A stretch of 22,935 nucleotides of DNA from Pseudomonadota bacterium. GTDB taxonomy: Bacteria; Pseudomonadota; Alphaproteobacteria; Rhizobiales; Rhizobiaceae. Made by a program: the position numbers and the translations under genes. A model generated the notes under the pieces. The model searched no databases. It saw only the letters and a program-made list of their open reading frames with translations, and was not told the origin of the DNA. Of this stretch, positions 14,668-22,935 are shown in pieces. The DNA lies in assembly GCA_023390055.1 (NCBI GenBank), contig JAEWDP010000052.1, positions 1 through 22,935 on the forward strand, given 5' to 3'. Numbering within the stretch: the stretch's first letter is position 1; each line of letters begins with the position of its first letter.

Positions 14668-15708
14668 ATGAAGACATTGACGATCCAACGCCCGGATGAC
14701 TGGCATCTGCACCTGCGCGATGGTGCTGTTTTAGAAGGTGTGATTGGTGATACCAGCCGACATTTTGCGCGTGCGATCATCATGCCGAACCTTGTGCCGC
14801 CTGTCGTGACGACAAAGGATGCAGCAGCTTACAGGCAGCGCATCATGAATGCATTGCCAATCGGTGAGCAGTTCACGCCTCTGATGACGCTCTATCTGAC
14901 CGAAGGCAGCGACCCGCACGACGTGACGGTTGGCAAGGAGAGCGGACTGATCACGGCTGTGAAGCTCTATCCGGCGGGCGCCACGACGAACTCCAATAGT
15001 GGTGTCCGTGATATCGACAAGGCGATGCCCGTGCTGGAACGCATGGCCGAGATCGGTTTGCCTTTATGTGTACACGGAGAGGTTACAACAGCTGACGTGG
15101 ACATCTTTGATCGCGAGGCAGTCTTCATCGACACGGTGCTCGATCCCTTGCGCCAGCGTCTTCCAGAACTGAAGGTGACGATGGAACATGTCACGACCAA
15201 GGATGGCGTCGACTATATACTTTCCTCGCCCCGTAATCTTGCCGGTACGATTACCACGCATCACCTCATCATCAATCGCAATGCGATCCTGGTGGGTGGG
15301 ATCCGGCCACACTATTACTGTCTCCCGGTAGCTAAACGCGAGCATCATCGACTTGCGCTGCGCAAAGCAGCAACTTCCGGTGACCGGAGGTTCTTTCTAG
15401 GTACCGATTCCGCGCCGCATGTCGATCCTTTGAAAGAGTGCGGTTGTGGCTGTGCAGGCATCTATACTTCGCTTAACACCATGAGCTGCCTTGCTCATGT
15501 GTTTGAGCAGGAAAATGCTCTGGACAAGCTGGAAAGGTTTGTCTCGTTGAATGGACCCGCCTGGTATCAACTGCCTGAAAATGAAGAGACGATAACACTT
15601 GTTCGTCGCGACAAACCTGTGAGATTCCCGCAAAGGCGGGAGACGGGCGCTGGTGTGATCACGCTCTTCGATCCGATGTTTGAACTCTATTGGGACGTAG
15701 AAGCTTGA
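14668..15708 (+). CDS. pyrC: Dihydroorotase
   Basis: The 346-residue protein is a class II dihydroorotase (E. coli PyrC type), which closes carbamoyl-aspartate to dihydroorotate in pyrimidine synthesis. The binuclear zinc ligands are all visible: H13 and H15 in HLHLRD, the carboxylated lysine K99 in VKLYPAGATTNS, H136 in VHGE, H174 in EHVT, and the catalytic D247 in GTDSAPH. Each sits exactly three residues before its E. coli counterpart. The ATG at 14668 gives the standard length and is preceded by GGAAGG; the longer frame from 14527 adds unrelated residues. pyrE follows after 89 bp, so the two are probably co-expressed. Confidence 0.96.
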   Translation: MKTLTIQRPDDWHLHLRDGAVLEGVIGDTSRHFARAIIMPNLVPPVVTTKDAAAYRQRIMNALPIGEQFTPLMTLYLTEGSDPHDVTVGKESGLITAVKLYPAGATTNSNSGVRDIDKAMPVLERMAEIGLPLCVHGEVTTADVDIFDREAVFIDTVLDPLRQRLPELKVTMEHVTTKDGVDYILSSPRNLAGTITTHHLIINRNAILVGGIRPHYYCLPVAKREHHRLALRKAATSGDRRFFLGTDSAPHVDPLKECGCGCAGIYTSLNTMSCLAHVFEQENALDKLERFVSLNGPAWYQLPENEETITLVRRDKPVRFPQRRETGAGVITLFDPMFELYWDVEA

Positions 15709-15797
15709 ACATATCAGGCATCGGTCAATCTTCCGATATCTGGCGCTGAGACGCGCATGCTGCTATGGCGCTTTCGATTGCAAAGAAGGAGCCGCAG

Positions 15798-16493
15798 ATG
15801 ATCACGACCAATTTCCCTGATCGCGCCGTCATGGCCGAATTGATGGCCAGGATGCTCTGGGAGATCAAGGCAGTGCATTTTTCGGCCGACAAGCCATACA
15901 AGCTGTCATCGGGAATGATGAGCCCTGTCTATATCGATTGCCGCAAGCTGATCTCCTATCCGCGGATCCGTTCCGCGATCATGGATTTTGCTGCGGCCAC
16001 AATTCTGCGCGAAGCCGGCTTTGAAAAGTTTGACTGTGTTGCAGGTGGTGAAACAGCCGGGATCCCGTTTGCTGCGTTCTTGGCCGAGCGGCTCGCCTTG
16101 CCGATGATTTACGTTCGAAAGGCGCCGAAGGGTCACGGGCGCAATGCACAGATCGAGGGGTACATGCCGCAAGGCGCTCGCGTCCTGGTGATCGAAGATC
16201 TGACGACTGCCGGCGGCAGCATGTTCAAGTTTATCGACGCCATACGCGCGGCCGGAGGTATTGTGGATCATGCCATAGCCCTCTTCTTTTATGGAATATT
16301 TCCGCAAGCGGAGGCCCGCTTTGAAAATGGTGAGGTAGCCCTTCATCATATTGCCACCTGGCGCAATGTGCTGGCAGTGGCGCAGGATGAGAAGCTGTTT
16401 GACGACAAGACCCTGGGTGAAGTCGAAACCTTCCTCAATGAGCCGCTGGCCTGGTCCGGACGCAATGGCGGGGTAAGTGAGCTTTTGCTCTAG
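15798..16493 (+). CDS. pyrE: Orotate phosphoribosyltransferase
   Basis: The 231-residue protein joins orotate to PRPP to make orotidine monophosphate, the step after dihydroorotate oxidation in pyrimidine synthesis. The PRPP-binding loop VLVIEDLTTAGGS (129-141) and the flexible catalytic loop YVRKAPKGHGRN (105-116, with K108, K111 and H113) are complete, as is the orotate-side KLSSGMMSPVYID segment. The ATG at 15798 follows AAGGAG at a suitable distance, whereas a frame starting at 15765 lacks such a site. It lies just downstream of pyrC and upstream of the fructokinase gene on the same strand. Confidence 0.96.
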   Translation: MITTNFPDRAVMAELMARMLWEIKAVHFSADKPYKLSSGMMSPVYIDCRKLISYPRIRSAIMDFAAATILREAGFEKFDCVAGGETAGIPFAAFLAERLALPMIYVRKAPKGHGRNAQIEGYMPQGARVLVIEDLTTAGGSMFKFIDAIRAAGGIVDHAIALFFYGIFPQAEARFENGEVALHHIATWRNVLAVAQDEKLFDDKTLGEVETFLNEPLAWSGRNGGVSELLL

Positions 16494-16550
16494 TCAACTG
16501 ACAAAAGCTCGCGTATCGATTGGCTTTGCCGGGATCTTGGGAGAATTGTC

Positions 16551-17477
16551 ATGATTTTATGCTGCGGTGAAGCGCTGATCGATATGCTGCCACGGGAGAC
16601 GACACTTGGTGAAAGGGGCTTTTCTCCCTATGCCGGTGGTGCGGTCTTCAATACGGCGGTTGCGCTTGGCCGCCTTGGCCAGCCAACGGCGTTCTTTACT
16701 GGTCTTTCCAATGACATGATGGGCGACATCTTGCGTGACACACTGCGTGCCAGCAACGTTGATTTCAGCTATTGCGCAACCCTAGAAAGACCAACCACGA
16801 TCGCTTTTGTCAAACTCGTCAATGGCCAGGCTTCCTATGCCTTCTATGACGAGAACACGGCAGGCCGGATGATTACCGAGGCTGACTTGCCAGATCTTGG
16901 TGACGATTGCGAAGCCTTGCATTTTGGCGCGATCAGTCTCATTCCCGAGCCTTGTGGGACGACTTATGAGGCATTGATGCGGCGCGAGCATGAGAGACGG
17001 GTGATCTCGCTTGATCCGAATATCCGCCCGGGTTTCATCAACGACAAGCAAAAGCATGTCGCGCGTATCCGTCGCATGGCCGCCATGTCGGACATTGTCA
17101 AATTCTCCGACGAAGATCTTGGCTGGTTCGGGCATGACGGAGATGAAGAGAGCCTTGCTCGTCACTGGCTGGACCAGGGATCCAAACTCGTCATTGTCAC
17201 GCGTGGTTCAGATGGAGCAACCGGATACACGGCTGCTCACAAGGTGGCAGTACCGAGCCAGCGGGTCGACGTGGTCGATACAGTTGGTGCAGGTGATACC
17301 TTTGACGCAGGTGTGCTCGCGTCATTGAAGCAGCAGGATCTTCTTGCCAAAGCGAAGGTTTCGGTTCTGACAAAAGAACAGATTTCTGCAGCGCTTGAGC
17401 TTGGCACAAAAGCAGCTGCTGTCACGGTATCCCGCGCAGGGGCCAATCCACCATACGCCCACGAGATTGGCGTCTAG
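16551..17477 (+). CDS. frk: Fructokinase (PfkB family)
   Basis: This 308-residue ribokinase-fold kinase resembles rhizobial fructokinases. It has GEALIDMLP at the start, the sugar-binding FSPYAGGAVFNTAVALGRLG segment and ATGYTAAH before the adenine site. The catalytic motif DTVGAGD lies at 243-249, with D249 as the base. It would convert fructose to fructose 6-phosphate, which the facing pgi gene product then isomerises to glucose 6-phosphate; the adjacency supports the substrate call. A GGGAG ribosome site precedes the ATG. It belongs to the same superfamily as the kinase at 10706 but differs from it in sequence, so the two are not recent duplicates. Confidence 0.9.
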   Translation: MILCCGEALIDMLPRETTLGERGFSPYAGGAVFNTAVALGRLGQPTAFFTGLSNDMMGDILRDTLRASNVDFSYCATLERPTTIAFVKLVNGQASYAFYDENTAGRMITEADLPDLGDDCEALHFGAISLIPEPCGTTYEALMRREHERRVISLDPNIRPGFINDKQKHVARIRRMAAMSDIVKFSDEDLGWFGHDGDEESLARHWLDQGSKLVIVTRGSDGATGYTAAHKVAVPSQRVDVVDTVGAGDTFDAGVLASLKQQDLLAKAKVSVLTKEQISAALELGTKAAAVTVSRAGANPPYAHEIGV

Positions 17478-17529
17478 TCCCTGTTCTGATTAAGGACTAA
17501 ACGCCGCTAGATTAGGCCTTGTCGGACAT

Positions 17530-17563
17530 TTGCCCGCAGAGACAGGTTCTGTTGTCTGGCGGC
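17530..17563. terminator. Imperfect hairpin between the converging frk and pgi genes
   Basis: TTGCCCGCAGAGACA and the later TGTCTGGCGGCAA can pair imperfectly around a short loop in the 94-bp convergent gap. The position suits a bidirectional terminator, but the stem has mismatches and no T tract. Confidence 0.35.
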
Positions 17564-17571
17564 AATCGCGA

Positions 17572-19197
17572 TCAGCTTTTTGCCTTGGTTAACGCCTTGA
17601 TCAATCCTTGAGTCGAACTGTCGTGGTCCGCGGCACTTGCCTTGCCTTCAATGACAGGCAGCAAGCCGGTAGCCAGCTCCTTGCCGAGTTCAACCCCCCA
17701 TTGGTCGAAGGAATTGATACGGAAGAGCACGCCTTCGACGAACACGCGATGTTCGTAAAGCGCAATGAGGCGGCCCAGCGCGAAGGGTGTCAGGCTGTCG
17801 TAGACCAAAGTGATGGAAGGGCGGTTGCCGCGGAAGATGCGATGCGGGGCAATAAAGTTCGCCTGGGCTTCGTCCATTCCCTTCGACGTAAGCTGTGCCT
17901 TTGCTGCCTCCAGCGTACGTCCTTTCATCAGCGCTTCCGATTGTGCAAGGCAATTGGCAATCAACAGGTCATGCTGATGGCTGAGATGGGGCTCGAAGCT
18001 CTTGGCCGCAATCATGAACTCGGCAGGAATGATGCTCGTGCCCTGGTGAATGAGTTGGTAGAACGCATGCTGACCGTTGGTACCCGGTTCACCCCAGACA
18101 ACTGGCCCCGAATGACCGTCCACTGTCGTTCCATCGACGGTGACGCCCTTGCCGTTCGATTCCATGTCAAGCTGCTGGAGGTAGGCAGGAAAGCGTGCAA
18201 GTCGTTGATCATAGGGGAGAATTGCACGAGAGGGGTAGTCGAGAACATTACGATGATAAAAGCCGATAAGGCCAAGCAATATCGGGAGGTTTTCGCGAAC
18301 GGGTGCCTTGCGAAAATGGCTGTCCATGGCATGAGCGCCATCTAGGAAGCGACCAAAATTGTCAGCTCCTATCGCAATCATCAACGGCAATCCGATGGCA
18401 GACCAGATGGAATAGCGACCACCAACCCAGTCCCAGAACCCGAAGATCCGGTCACGGTCGATACCGAAGGCGGAAACCTTGTCGAGGGCTGTTGAGACCG
18501 CCGCAAAGTGATGTTTCACGGCCGGTTCGCCGAGCGCGTCGGCTATGAATGCGCGCGCGGTGGTCGCGTTTGTCATTGTTTCGATTGTGGTGAACGTTTT
18601 CGAAGCAATGATGAAGAGGGTTGTTTCAGCGTCCAGTTGCTTCAGCGTGTCGGCAATATGGGCGCTATCGATATTGGAAACGAAATGTGCGCGCGGTCCA
18701 TCATGAAATGGCGCCAGTGCAAGTGTCGCCATGACAGGGCCAAGGTCAGAGCCGCCAATCCCGATGTTGACGACGTCTGTAATGTCTTTGCCTGTTGCAC
18801 CTTTCAACGCGCCGGAACGGATGCCGTGGGCAAACCGGGCCATGGATTCAAGGACAGCGTTCACGTCTGCCATCACGTCCTTGCCGTCGACGAGAACCGG
18901 CGTGTTGCTGCGGTTGCGCAAGGCGGTATGAAGAACGGCGCGACCCTCCGTAAAGTTTATGGCCTCGCCATTGAACATAGCTTCCCGTTTTGCGACGAGG
19001 TCGGCTTTATCGGCAAGCTGTTCAAGCAGAGCCATGACCGGCTCATTGACCGCAGTCTTGGAAAAATCCATCAAAAGGTCATCGAAGGATACGCTGTAGC
19101 GACCAAATCGCTCGGGATCGGCTGCGAACGCTGCTCGAAGATCGGTGGCTTTCGTTGTTGCGGCGGTGTTTTTCAGGTCTTTGACGATAGCCTGCAT
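17572..19197 (-). CDS. pgi: Glucose-6-phosphate isomerase
   Basis: The 541-residue protein interconverts glucose 6-phosphate and fructose 6-phosphate in the cytoplasm. The phosphate-binding NIGIGGSDLGP (144-154) and SKTFTTIET (199-207) are present. So are the family signature DWVGGRYSIWSAIG (256-269), the catalytic glutamate E346 in MESNGKG, the histidine H377 in GTNGQHAFYQLIHQGT, and a C-terminal lysine in SFDQWGVELGK. Length matches bacterial Pgi. It faces frk and lies 80 bp downstream of fadD on the same strand. In rhizobia lacking phosphofructokinase, this enzyme is what channels fructose into the Entner-Doudoroff route (family knowledge, not shown here). Confidence 0.97.
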   Translation of the reverse strand: MQAIVKDLKNTAATTKATDLRAAFAADPERFGRYSVSFDDLLMDFSKTAVNEPVMALLEQLADKADLVAKREAMFNGEAINFTEGRAVLHTALRNRSNTPVLVDGKDVMADVNAVLESMARFAHGIRSGALKGATGKDITDVVNIGIGGSDLGPVMATLALAPFHDGPRAHFVSNIDSAHIADTLKQLDAETTLFIIASKTFTTIETMTNATTARAFIADALGEPAVKHHFAAVSTALDKVSAFGIDRDRIFGFWDWVGGRYSIWSAIGLPLMIAIGADNFGRFLDGAHAMDSHFRKAPVRENLPILLGLIGFYHRNVLDYPSRAILPYDQRLARFPAYLQQLDMESNGKGVTVDGTTVDGHSGPVVWGEPGTNGQHAFYQLIHQGTSIIPAEFMIAAKSFEPHLSHQHDLLIANCLAQSEALMKGRTLEAAKAQLTSKGMDEAQANFIAPHRIFRGNRPSITLVYDSLTPFALGRLIALYEHRVFVEGVLFRINSFDQWGVELGKELATGLLPVIEGKASAADHDSSTQGLIKALTKAKS

Positions 19198-19277
19198 GTC
19201 AGATCCTTGTGCTCCGAGGAGGAATGCACGCGAACCTATAAGCTTTTATCCTCAAATCAAGCTTTGCGCGGACGCGG

Positions 19278-20975
19278 TCAGCCACGTAATTCCCGGCGAA
19301 GGATCTTGCCGACATTCGATTTCGGTAGCTCAGTGCGGAATTCTATGTATTTCGGGCGCTTGTAGCGGGTCAGGTTAGCCGCGCAATGTGCATTGATGTC
19401 GTCCTCGGTAAGGTTGGGATCCTTCCTAACGACGAAGAGCTTTACGGCTTCGCCAGAATGTTCGTTTGCAACACCGATTGCTGCGCTCTCCAGCACCCCT
19501 GGGTGCATGGCGACGACGTCCTCGATTTCGTTTGGATAGACGTTGAATCCGGATACGAGGATCATGTCCTTTTTCCGATCAACGATCTTCGTGTAGCCGC
19601 GCGCGTCCATGGACGCCATGTCTCCTGAACGAAAGTAACCATCCGCTGTCATGGCTTCGGCTGTTTCGTCTGGTCGCTGCCAGTAGCCGGCCATGACCTG
19701 AGGCCCCCGGATGCAGAGCTCTCCGACTTCTCCAATCGGCAAGGGAATTCCGGCCTCATTGCGGATAGATAATTCAGTTGACGGAAGCGGCAGACCGATC
19801 GTCCCGGTAAATTCGTGGGAATCCAGTCTGTTGGCCGTTACGACAGGGGAGGTTTCCGAAAGTCCGTAGCCTTCAATGATGGCGTTTCCGGTGAGAGACT
19901 GCCAGCGATCCGCCACGGGCCGTTGGACTGCCATCCCGCCACCTAATACGAGGATCAGTGACGAGAAGTCCACCTTGTGAAAATCTGGATTGTTCATCAG
20001 GGCACTGAACAAAGTGTTCAAACCCGGGAAGATGTGAACCCTGTGTTTTTTTAATTCCTTCACGAATGTTGGAATATCGCGCGGATTGGCAATGAGAACA
20101 TTGTGCCCACCCATCGCAATGCCCATCAATGAATTCACCGTCAGCGCAAAAATGTGATAGAGGGGCAACGCGCACGCAAATGTCAGAACCTCGGGCCTTG
20201 GTCTGTCACGGAACGCACTATCCAACCACAGCGAAAGCTGCATTTTATTGGCGATCAGGTTTGCATGCGTGAGCGTGGCACCCTTTGAAAGACCGGTGGT
20301 GCCACCAGTATACTGCAGGAACGCGATGTCGTGGCTTTCCAGCTCGACGGGTTTCAGGCTCTGATGTGATCCCTGCAAGATAATGTCCCTGAACGCGTGC
20401 GCAGAGGGAATTTCCCATGCCGGAACGAGTTTCTTCACCCTGCGAACAATCAGATTGACGACATGGCCCTTGAGGCCAAGCATGTCGCCCATCGCAGTTA
20501 CCACGATGTGGCTGAGATCCGTGCGGCCTGTGACCTGTTGCACCGTATGGGCAAAATTTTCCAGCACGAAAATTACCTTTGCGCCGGAATCTCTCAACTG
20601 ATGCTCAAGTTCACGTGGTGTGTAAAGCGGATTGACATTCACGACGATCAAGCCTGCGCGCAAGATCCCATAGGTTACGACAGGGTTCTGTAGAACGTTC
20701 GGCATCATGACCGCGACGCGGTCGCCCTTCATGAGACCCTTGCCCTGCAGCCAGGCTGCGACCTTTCGGGTCTCGGTTTCGAGCTCGTGATAGGTCATTT
20801 TTCGACCCATGCTCGAAAATGCAGTTCGGGATCCGTATTGTGTGCAGCTGCTTTCAAATAGATCTGCAAGTGACTTGTAGGAAAGTGCTGGAATGTCCGC
20901 CGGAACCGAAGGTGGATAGGAGGCGAGCCAGACCCTGTCCGGGCGCTCGTCTGCACATGCAGGCACTTCGGTCAT
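19278..20975 (-). CDS. fadD: Long-chain fatty acid-CoA ligase
   Basis: The 565-residue AMP-forming ligase activates fatty acids to acyl-CoA via an acyl-adenylate. It has the phosphate loop YTGGTTGLSKG (222-232) and the GYGLSETSP core motif (369-377). The fatty acyl-CoA synthetase signature runs from DGYFRSGD to DRKKDMI (445-472), and the C-terminal catalytic lysine K557 lies in VGKILRREL. Length and motif spacing match FadD. A strong GGAAGGGAG ribosome site precedes the ATG. A LiuR-like palindrome and an array of CAAGT/ACTTG pentamers lie upstream, consistent with control by fatty acid or branched-chain amino acid status. pgi follows after 80 bp. Confidence 0.93.
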   Translation of the reverse strand: MTEVPACADERPDRVWLASYPPSVPADIPALSYKSLADLFESSCTQYGSRTAFSSMGRKMTYHELETETRKVAAWLQGKGLMKGDRVAVMMPNVLQNPVVTYGILRAGLIVVNVNPLYTPRELEHQLRDSGAKVIFVLENFAHTVQQVTGRTDLSHIVVTAMGDMLGLKGHVVNLIVRRVKKLVPAWEIPSAHAFRDIILQGSHQSLKPVELESHDIAFLQYTGGTTGLSKGATLTHANLIANKMQLSLWLDSAFRDRPRPEVLTFACALPLYHIFALTVNSLMGIAMGGHNVLIANPRDIPTFVKELKKHRVHIFPGLNTLFSALMNNPDFHKVDFSSLILVLGGGMAVQRPVADRWQSLTGNAIIEGYGLSETSPVVTANRLDSHEFTGTIGLPLPSTELSIRNEAGIPLPIGEVGELCIRGPQVMAGYWQRPDETAEAMTADGYFRSGDMASMDARGYTKIVDRKKDMILVSGFNVYPNEIEDVVAMHPGVLESAAIGVANEHSGEAVKLFVVRKDPNLTEDDINAHCAANLTRYKRPKYIEFRTELPKSNVGKILRRELRG

Positions 20976-21063
20976 TTGGCGCTCCCTTCCATATTCTAGT
21001 CAACGTTACTGCAACACGATCAGGACAGTCTTTCACATGGGCAACGACAGTACCATGCCATGT

Positions 21064-21083
21064 GCAAGTGACTTGGACCAAGT
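21064..21083. promoter_or_regulatory. Alternating CAAGT/ACTTG pentamers upstream of fadD
   Basis: CAAGT (21065), ACTTG (21071) and CAAGT (21079) alternate in orientation, giving two overlapping palindromes in the fadD leader. The 12-mer GCAAGTGACTTG at 21064-21075 recurs at 20866-20877, inside the start of fadD. This may be an operator pair. Confidence 0.4.
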
Positions 21084-21100
21084 TTCTAAGCTTCATTACA

Positions 21101-21116
21101 TTAACGTAAACGTTAA
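21101..21116. promoter_or_regulatory. LiuR/FadR-like palindrome upstream of fadD
   Basis: TTAACGTAAACGTTAA is palindromic except at its centre and closely resembles the TTTACGTwwACGTAAA-type sites described for MerR-family LiuR regulators of branched-chain amino acid and fatty acid breakdown. It lies about 125 bp upstream of fadD and 200 bp upstream of the divergent gene. A second palindrome, ACTACGTAGT, follows at 21122-21131. Confidence 0.55.
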
Positions 21117-21317
21117 TTATTACTACGTAGTGATTACATGTGATTAGCTATATTGGCCGCTTACGATGCGAGCAATCTTGGCTGCGTTCTGTCAGGTCAC
21201 GTTGACCGATGCTGTACCCAGTGTCGATCTCACCTTCCAACCATTCTTGTTTGCTTAATTCCTTCGTGCAAAACGTAAGATGCGACGGCTGCATTCTGGT
21301 CGCTGCCGGGGAGAAAG

Positions 21318-22433
21318 ATGTCCGATCCAACAGGTAAATCGGTGGTCCGTGATCTACGCCGTGAAGACCTGACGGCGGTTGCAAGGCTGTTTCAGGCAAC
21401 CTTTCGAAGGCGGAAGAACCTGCCGCCTTCATTGGCGGGTTATCTCCATGAGGTATTTTTTGAACACCCTTGGTACGACGAAGAACTGTCATCGAAGGTG
21501 TTTGTCGATGGTAGGGGAGACATCACAGGTTTTGTCGGGGTTTTTCCCGCGCGCCTGGAATTGAACGGACAATATCTTCGTGCGGCATTTGCGGGAACGA
21601 TGATGGTTGATCGTCCCGACTGCAATCCCCTTGCCGGGGCCCGTCTTCTGCGTGCTTTTCTTGCAGGCCCGCAGGATATTTCGCTGACAGAAACTGCCAA
21701 TACCGTGGCGTTGGGGATGTGGCAGAAACTCGCATTGCCCCTTGAACTGGCCTACAGCCTCAACTGGTTACGGGTATTTCGCCCCGCATCGATGTCTGTG
21801 CAGTTGATGGAGCGGACCTCCTCGGCTGCCGCACTCTTGCGTCCGTTTGCAAATCTGACGGATCATTTTGGCGAACGTCTCGGCCTTTCCAGCTTTCGTA
21901 CCACTCCAATCTCTGCGGCGGGCAGGATACGTTTTGAAGATGTTGATGAACGCGAATTTGCCTCCCGGCTTCTGACGCTGAAGGATATGTTCTCGCTCAG
22001 ACCGCAATGGGATCGGCAATCACTTGCGTGGTTCCTTCAGCAAGGTGGACAGAAGCACATATTTGGACGGCCATTCTGGCGCATCGCTACCAATCGTACA
22101 GGCGAAGTCGTTGGTTGCTATGCCTATTTTGGTCGTCCGGGTCATATTGCCTGGCTGCTGCAGGCGCTCTGTAGTGCAGATTTGGCGAACGAGCTTGTCG
22201 ATGATCTCTTTGCGCACGCCGATAAGCTTGGATGTGCAGGGATCCGCGGCGGGGGGCATCCATGGCTGATACCGGCATTGATCAGCCGCAAGACCGTATT
22301 CTACGGACGTGCTTTCTTCATAGCACACGCAAAAGACGACCGGTTGCTGCAACCTATCCGGTCTGGCGGTGCGCTCGTCAGTGGCCTCGCCGGTGAAAAC
22401 TGGACACGTCTGATTGGAGATCACTTCGACTAG
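21318..22433 (+). CDS. GNAT-superfamily-like protein, function unknown
   Basis: The 371-residue protein starts with a GNAT-type pattern: RDLRREDLTAVARLFQATFR, a core strand GDITGFVGVFPARLELNGQYLRAAFAGTMMV, then helix ARLLRAFLAG. A second half (about 230-340) repeats the idea with RIATNRTGEVVGCYAYFG followed by a helix and strand, so it may be a double GNAT fold as in FemAB-like enzymes. GNAT proteins move acyl groups from acyl-CoA or acyl-tRNA to amines. The canonical Q/RxxGxG/A acetyl-CoA loop is not obvious, so cofactor use is unproven. It has a GGGGAGAAAG ribosome site and is divergent from fadD across a shared regulatory gap. No substrate can be assigned. Confidence 0.7.
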   Translation: MSDPTGKSVVRDLRREDLTAVARLFQATFRRRKNLPPSLAGYLHEVFFEHPWYDEELSSKVFVDGRGDITGFVGVFPARLELNGQYLRAAFAGTMMVDRPDCNPLAGARLLRAFLAGPQDISLTETANTVALGMWQKLALPLELAYSLNWLRVFRPASMSVQLMERTSSAAALLRPFANLTDHFGERLGLSSFRTTPISAAGRIRFEDVDEREFASRLLTLKDMFSLRPQWDRQSLAWFLQQGGQKHIFGRPFWRIATNRTGEVVGCYAYFGRPGHIAWLLQALCSADLANELVDDLFAHADKLGCAGIRGGGHPWLIPALISRKTVFYGRAFFIAHAKDDRLLQPIRSGGALVSGLAGENWTRLIGDHFD

Positions 22434-22793
22434 ACGCCTCAGATATCGTGACAGCTACCTGTGCCGAGGGCTTCAACGCTGACAGGGGCGGGATCTCATT
22501 GACGAAACACTCGCGTGCGGCTTTTGCATGTTGCCCGAATATGACCTGCTGGCAGTCACCAGCATTGGGCTGAGATCGAGCGGGTATAATGCACTTTATA
22601 CAATGCTTGTCGCTCCTGGATGTAATCTCCTCTGGAGCTTCAAAGTCTTCGATATCGCCTTCAGCATAATCTGCAAAATAGGATACTCCGCGTGGTCAGG
22701 TTCCACAGAGGCGACAGTGTCATGGCCAGCCCCGCGGTTGACGGGCTGTGGTAGACTGATATATCAACGCATATCAAAAGGGAGGAGCCTTAG
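22434..22793. other. Gap upstream of the second binding-protein gene
   Basis: No convincing gene is seen; an 89-codon frame from 22528 overlaps the next start but has no recognisable features. The notable parts are the palindromic TGATATATCA with a further ATATCA copy at 22757-22776, and a strong GGGAGGAG ribosome site at about 22780-22787. Confidence 0.45.
22757..22776. promoter_or_regulatory. TGATATATCA palindrome before the second binding-protein gene
   Basis: TGATATATCA is a perfect 10-bp palindrome followed after ACGC by ATATCA, which also pairs with the first TGATAT. It lies 18 bp upstream of the start codon, just before the ribosome site, a good place for a repressor. Confidence 0.45.
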
Positions 22794-22935
22794 ATGAAAC
22801 GTGCGAATCTGTTTTCCGCTGGCCTGGTTTTAACTGCTAGTCTGGTCGCGATGGTGCCGGCGATGGCCCAGCAATGGCCGGAGCGTCCAATCACGCTGAT
22901 CGCACCCGCCGGTGCCGGCGGTGGTACCGATGCGA
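22794..22935 (+). CDS. TTT-family solute-binding protein (TctC/Bug type), cut by the window end
   Basis: Only the first 47 codons are present. They encode a signal peptide (MKRANLFSAGLVLTASLVA, then AMAQ as the likely cleavage region) and the Bug-family opening WPERPITLIAPAGAGGGTDA, which lines up with FPSKDITFVVQAAAGGASDR of the binding protein at 5587. It is therefore a second tripartite tricarboxylate transporter binding protein, probably starting its own operon beyond the window. The ATG at 22794 is preceded by GGGAGGAG at a suitable distance. The ligand is unknown. Confidence 0.85.
   Translation, partial: MKRANLFSAGLVLTASLVAMVPAMAQQWPERPITLIAPAGAGGGTDA

Noticed and set aside
17608..18345. 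245-codon plus-strand frame inside pgi
   Set aside because: Antisense to a fully conserved pgi; a codon-bias artefact.
18508..19365. 285-codon plus-strand frame spanning the pgi start and fadD end
   Set aside because: Antisense to two well-supported genes, with no motif of its own.
22528..22797. 89-codon frame overlapping the start of the last gene by 4 bp
   Set aside because: The overlap is suggestive, but the following gene has its own strong ribosome site, and the frame runs through the likely operator and promoter region.

Overview
The window looks like a chromosomal or large-replicon segment of an alphaproteobacterium of the Rhizobiales (Rhizobium/Agrobacterium/Brucella/Phyllobacterium-like). 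The reasons are the gene families and their order: pyrC-pyrE-frk facing pgi and fadD, a periplasmic Sel1-repeat protein with paired cysteines, a tripartite tricarboxylate transporter (TTT) beside a GntR/FCD regulator, and a LiuR-like palindrome next to fadD. No species can be named from sequence alone.

Positions 1-3330 are a worn mobile-element edge. They hold a start-less DUF6429 remnant, an intact Fic-domain protein, a C-terminal fragment of a conjugation coupling protein (VirD4/TraG type), and a glutathione S-transferase fragment. The last two have both lost their 5' ends at one point near 2440, as a single recombination event would produce. Around and upstream of fic lie three copies of an unusual 28-bp element (ATACCC, 6 bases, ATACCC, 4 bases, ATACCC). 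Positions 3333-4405 are a divergent VOC-protein/TetR pair with two near-identical operators between them.

Positions 4784-13532 form a catabolic island on the + strand: GntR regulator, TTT transporter (binding protein, small and large membrane subunits), a DapA/NAL-family lyase, an HpcH/HpaI aldolase, a PfkB sugar kinase, a divergent SDR protein and a proline-racemase-superfamily enzyme. The genes are close, in places overlapping by 4 bp. The set matches no textbook pathway: two aldolase folds and a kinase sit with a Ser/Cys-type proline-racemase homologue, without the oxidase and semialdehyde dehydrogenase expected for hydroxyproline. This is the best candidate for something undescribed. A possible extra small protein lies between the two transporter membrane genes.

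Positions 13534-20975 are mostly housekeeping: a secreted Sel1-repeat protein (-), pyrC and pyrE (pyrimidine synthesis), frk (fructokinase), then pgi and fadD on the - strand. Fructokinase and glucose-6-phosphate isomerase together feed fructose into the Entner-Doudoroff and pentose phosphate routes. Upstream of fadD is a regulator-rich gap with a LiuR/FadR-like palindrome and alternating CAAGT/ACTTG pentamers. Next comes an unassigned GNAT-like protein (+), and the window ends inside a second TTT binding-protein gene. No rRNA, tRNA, CRISPR array or complete insertion sequence was seen.
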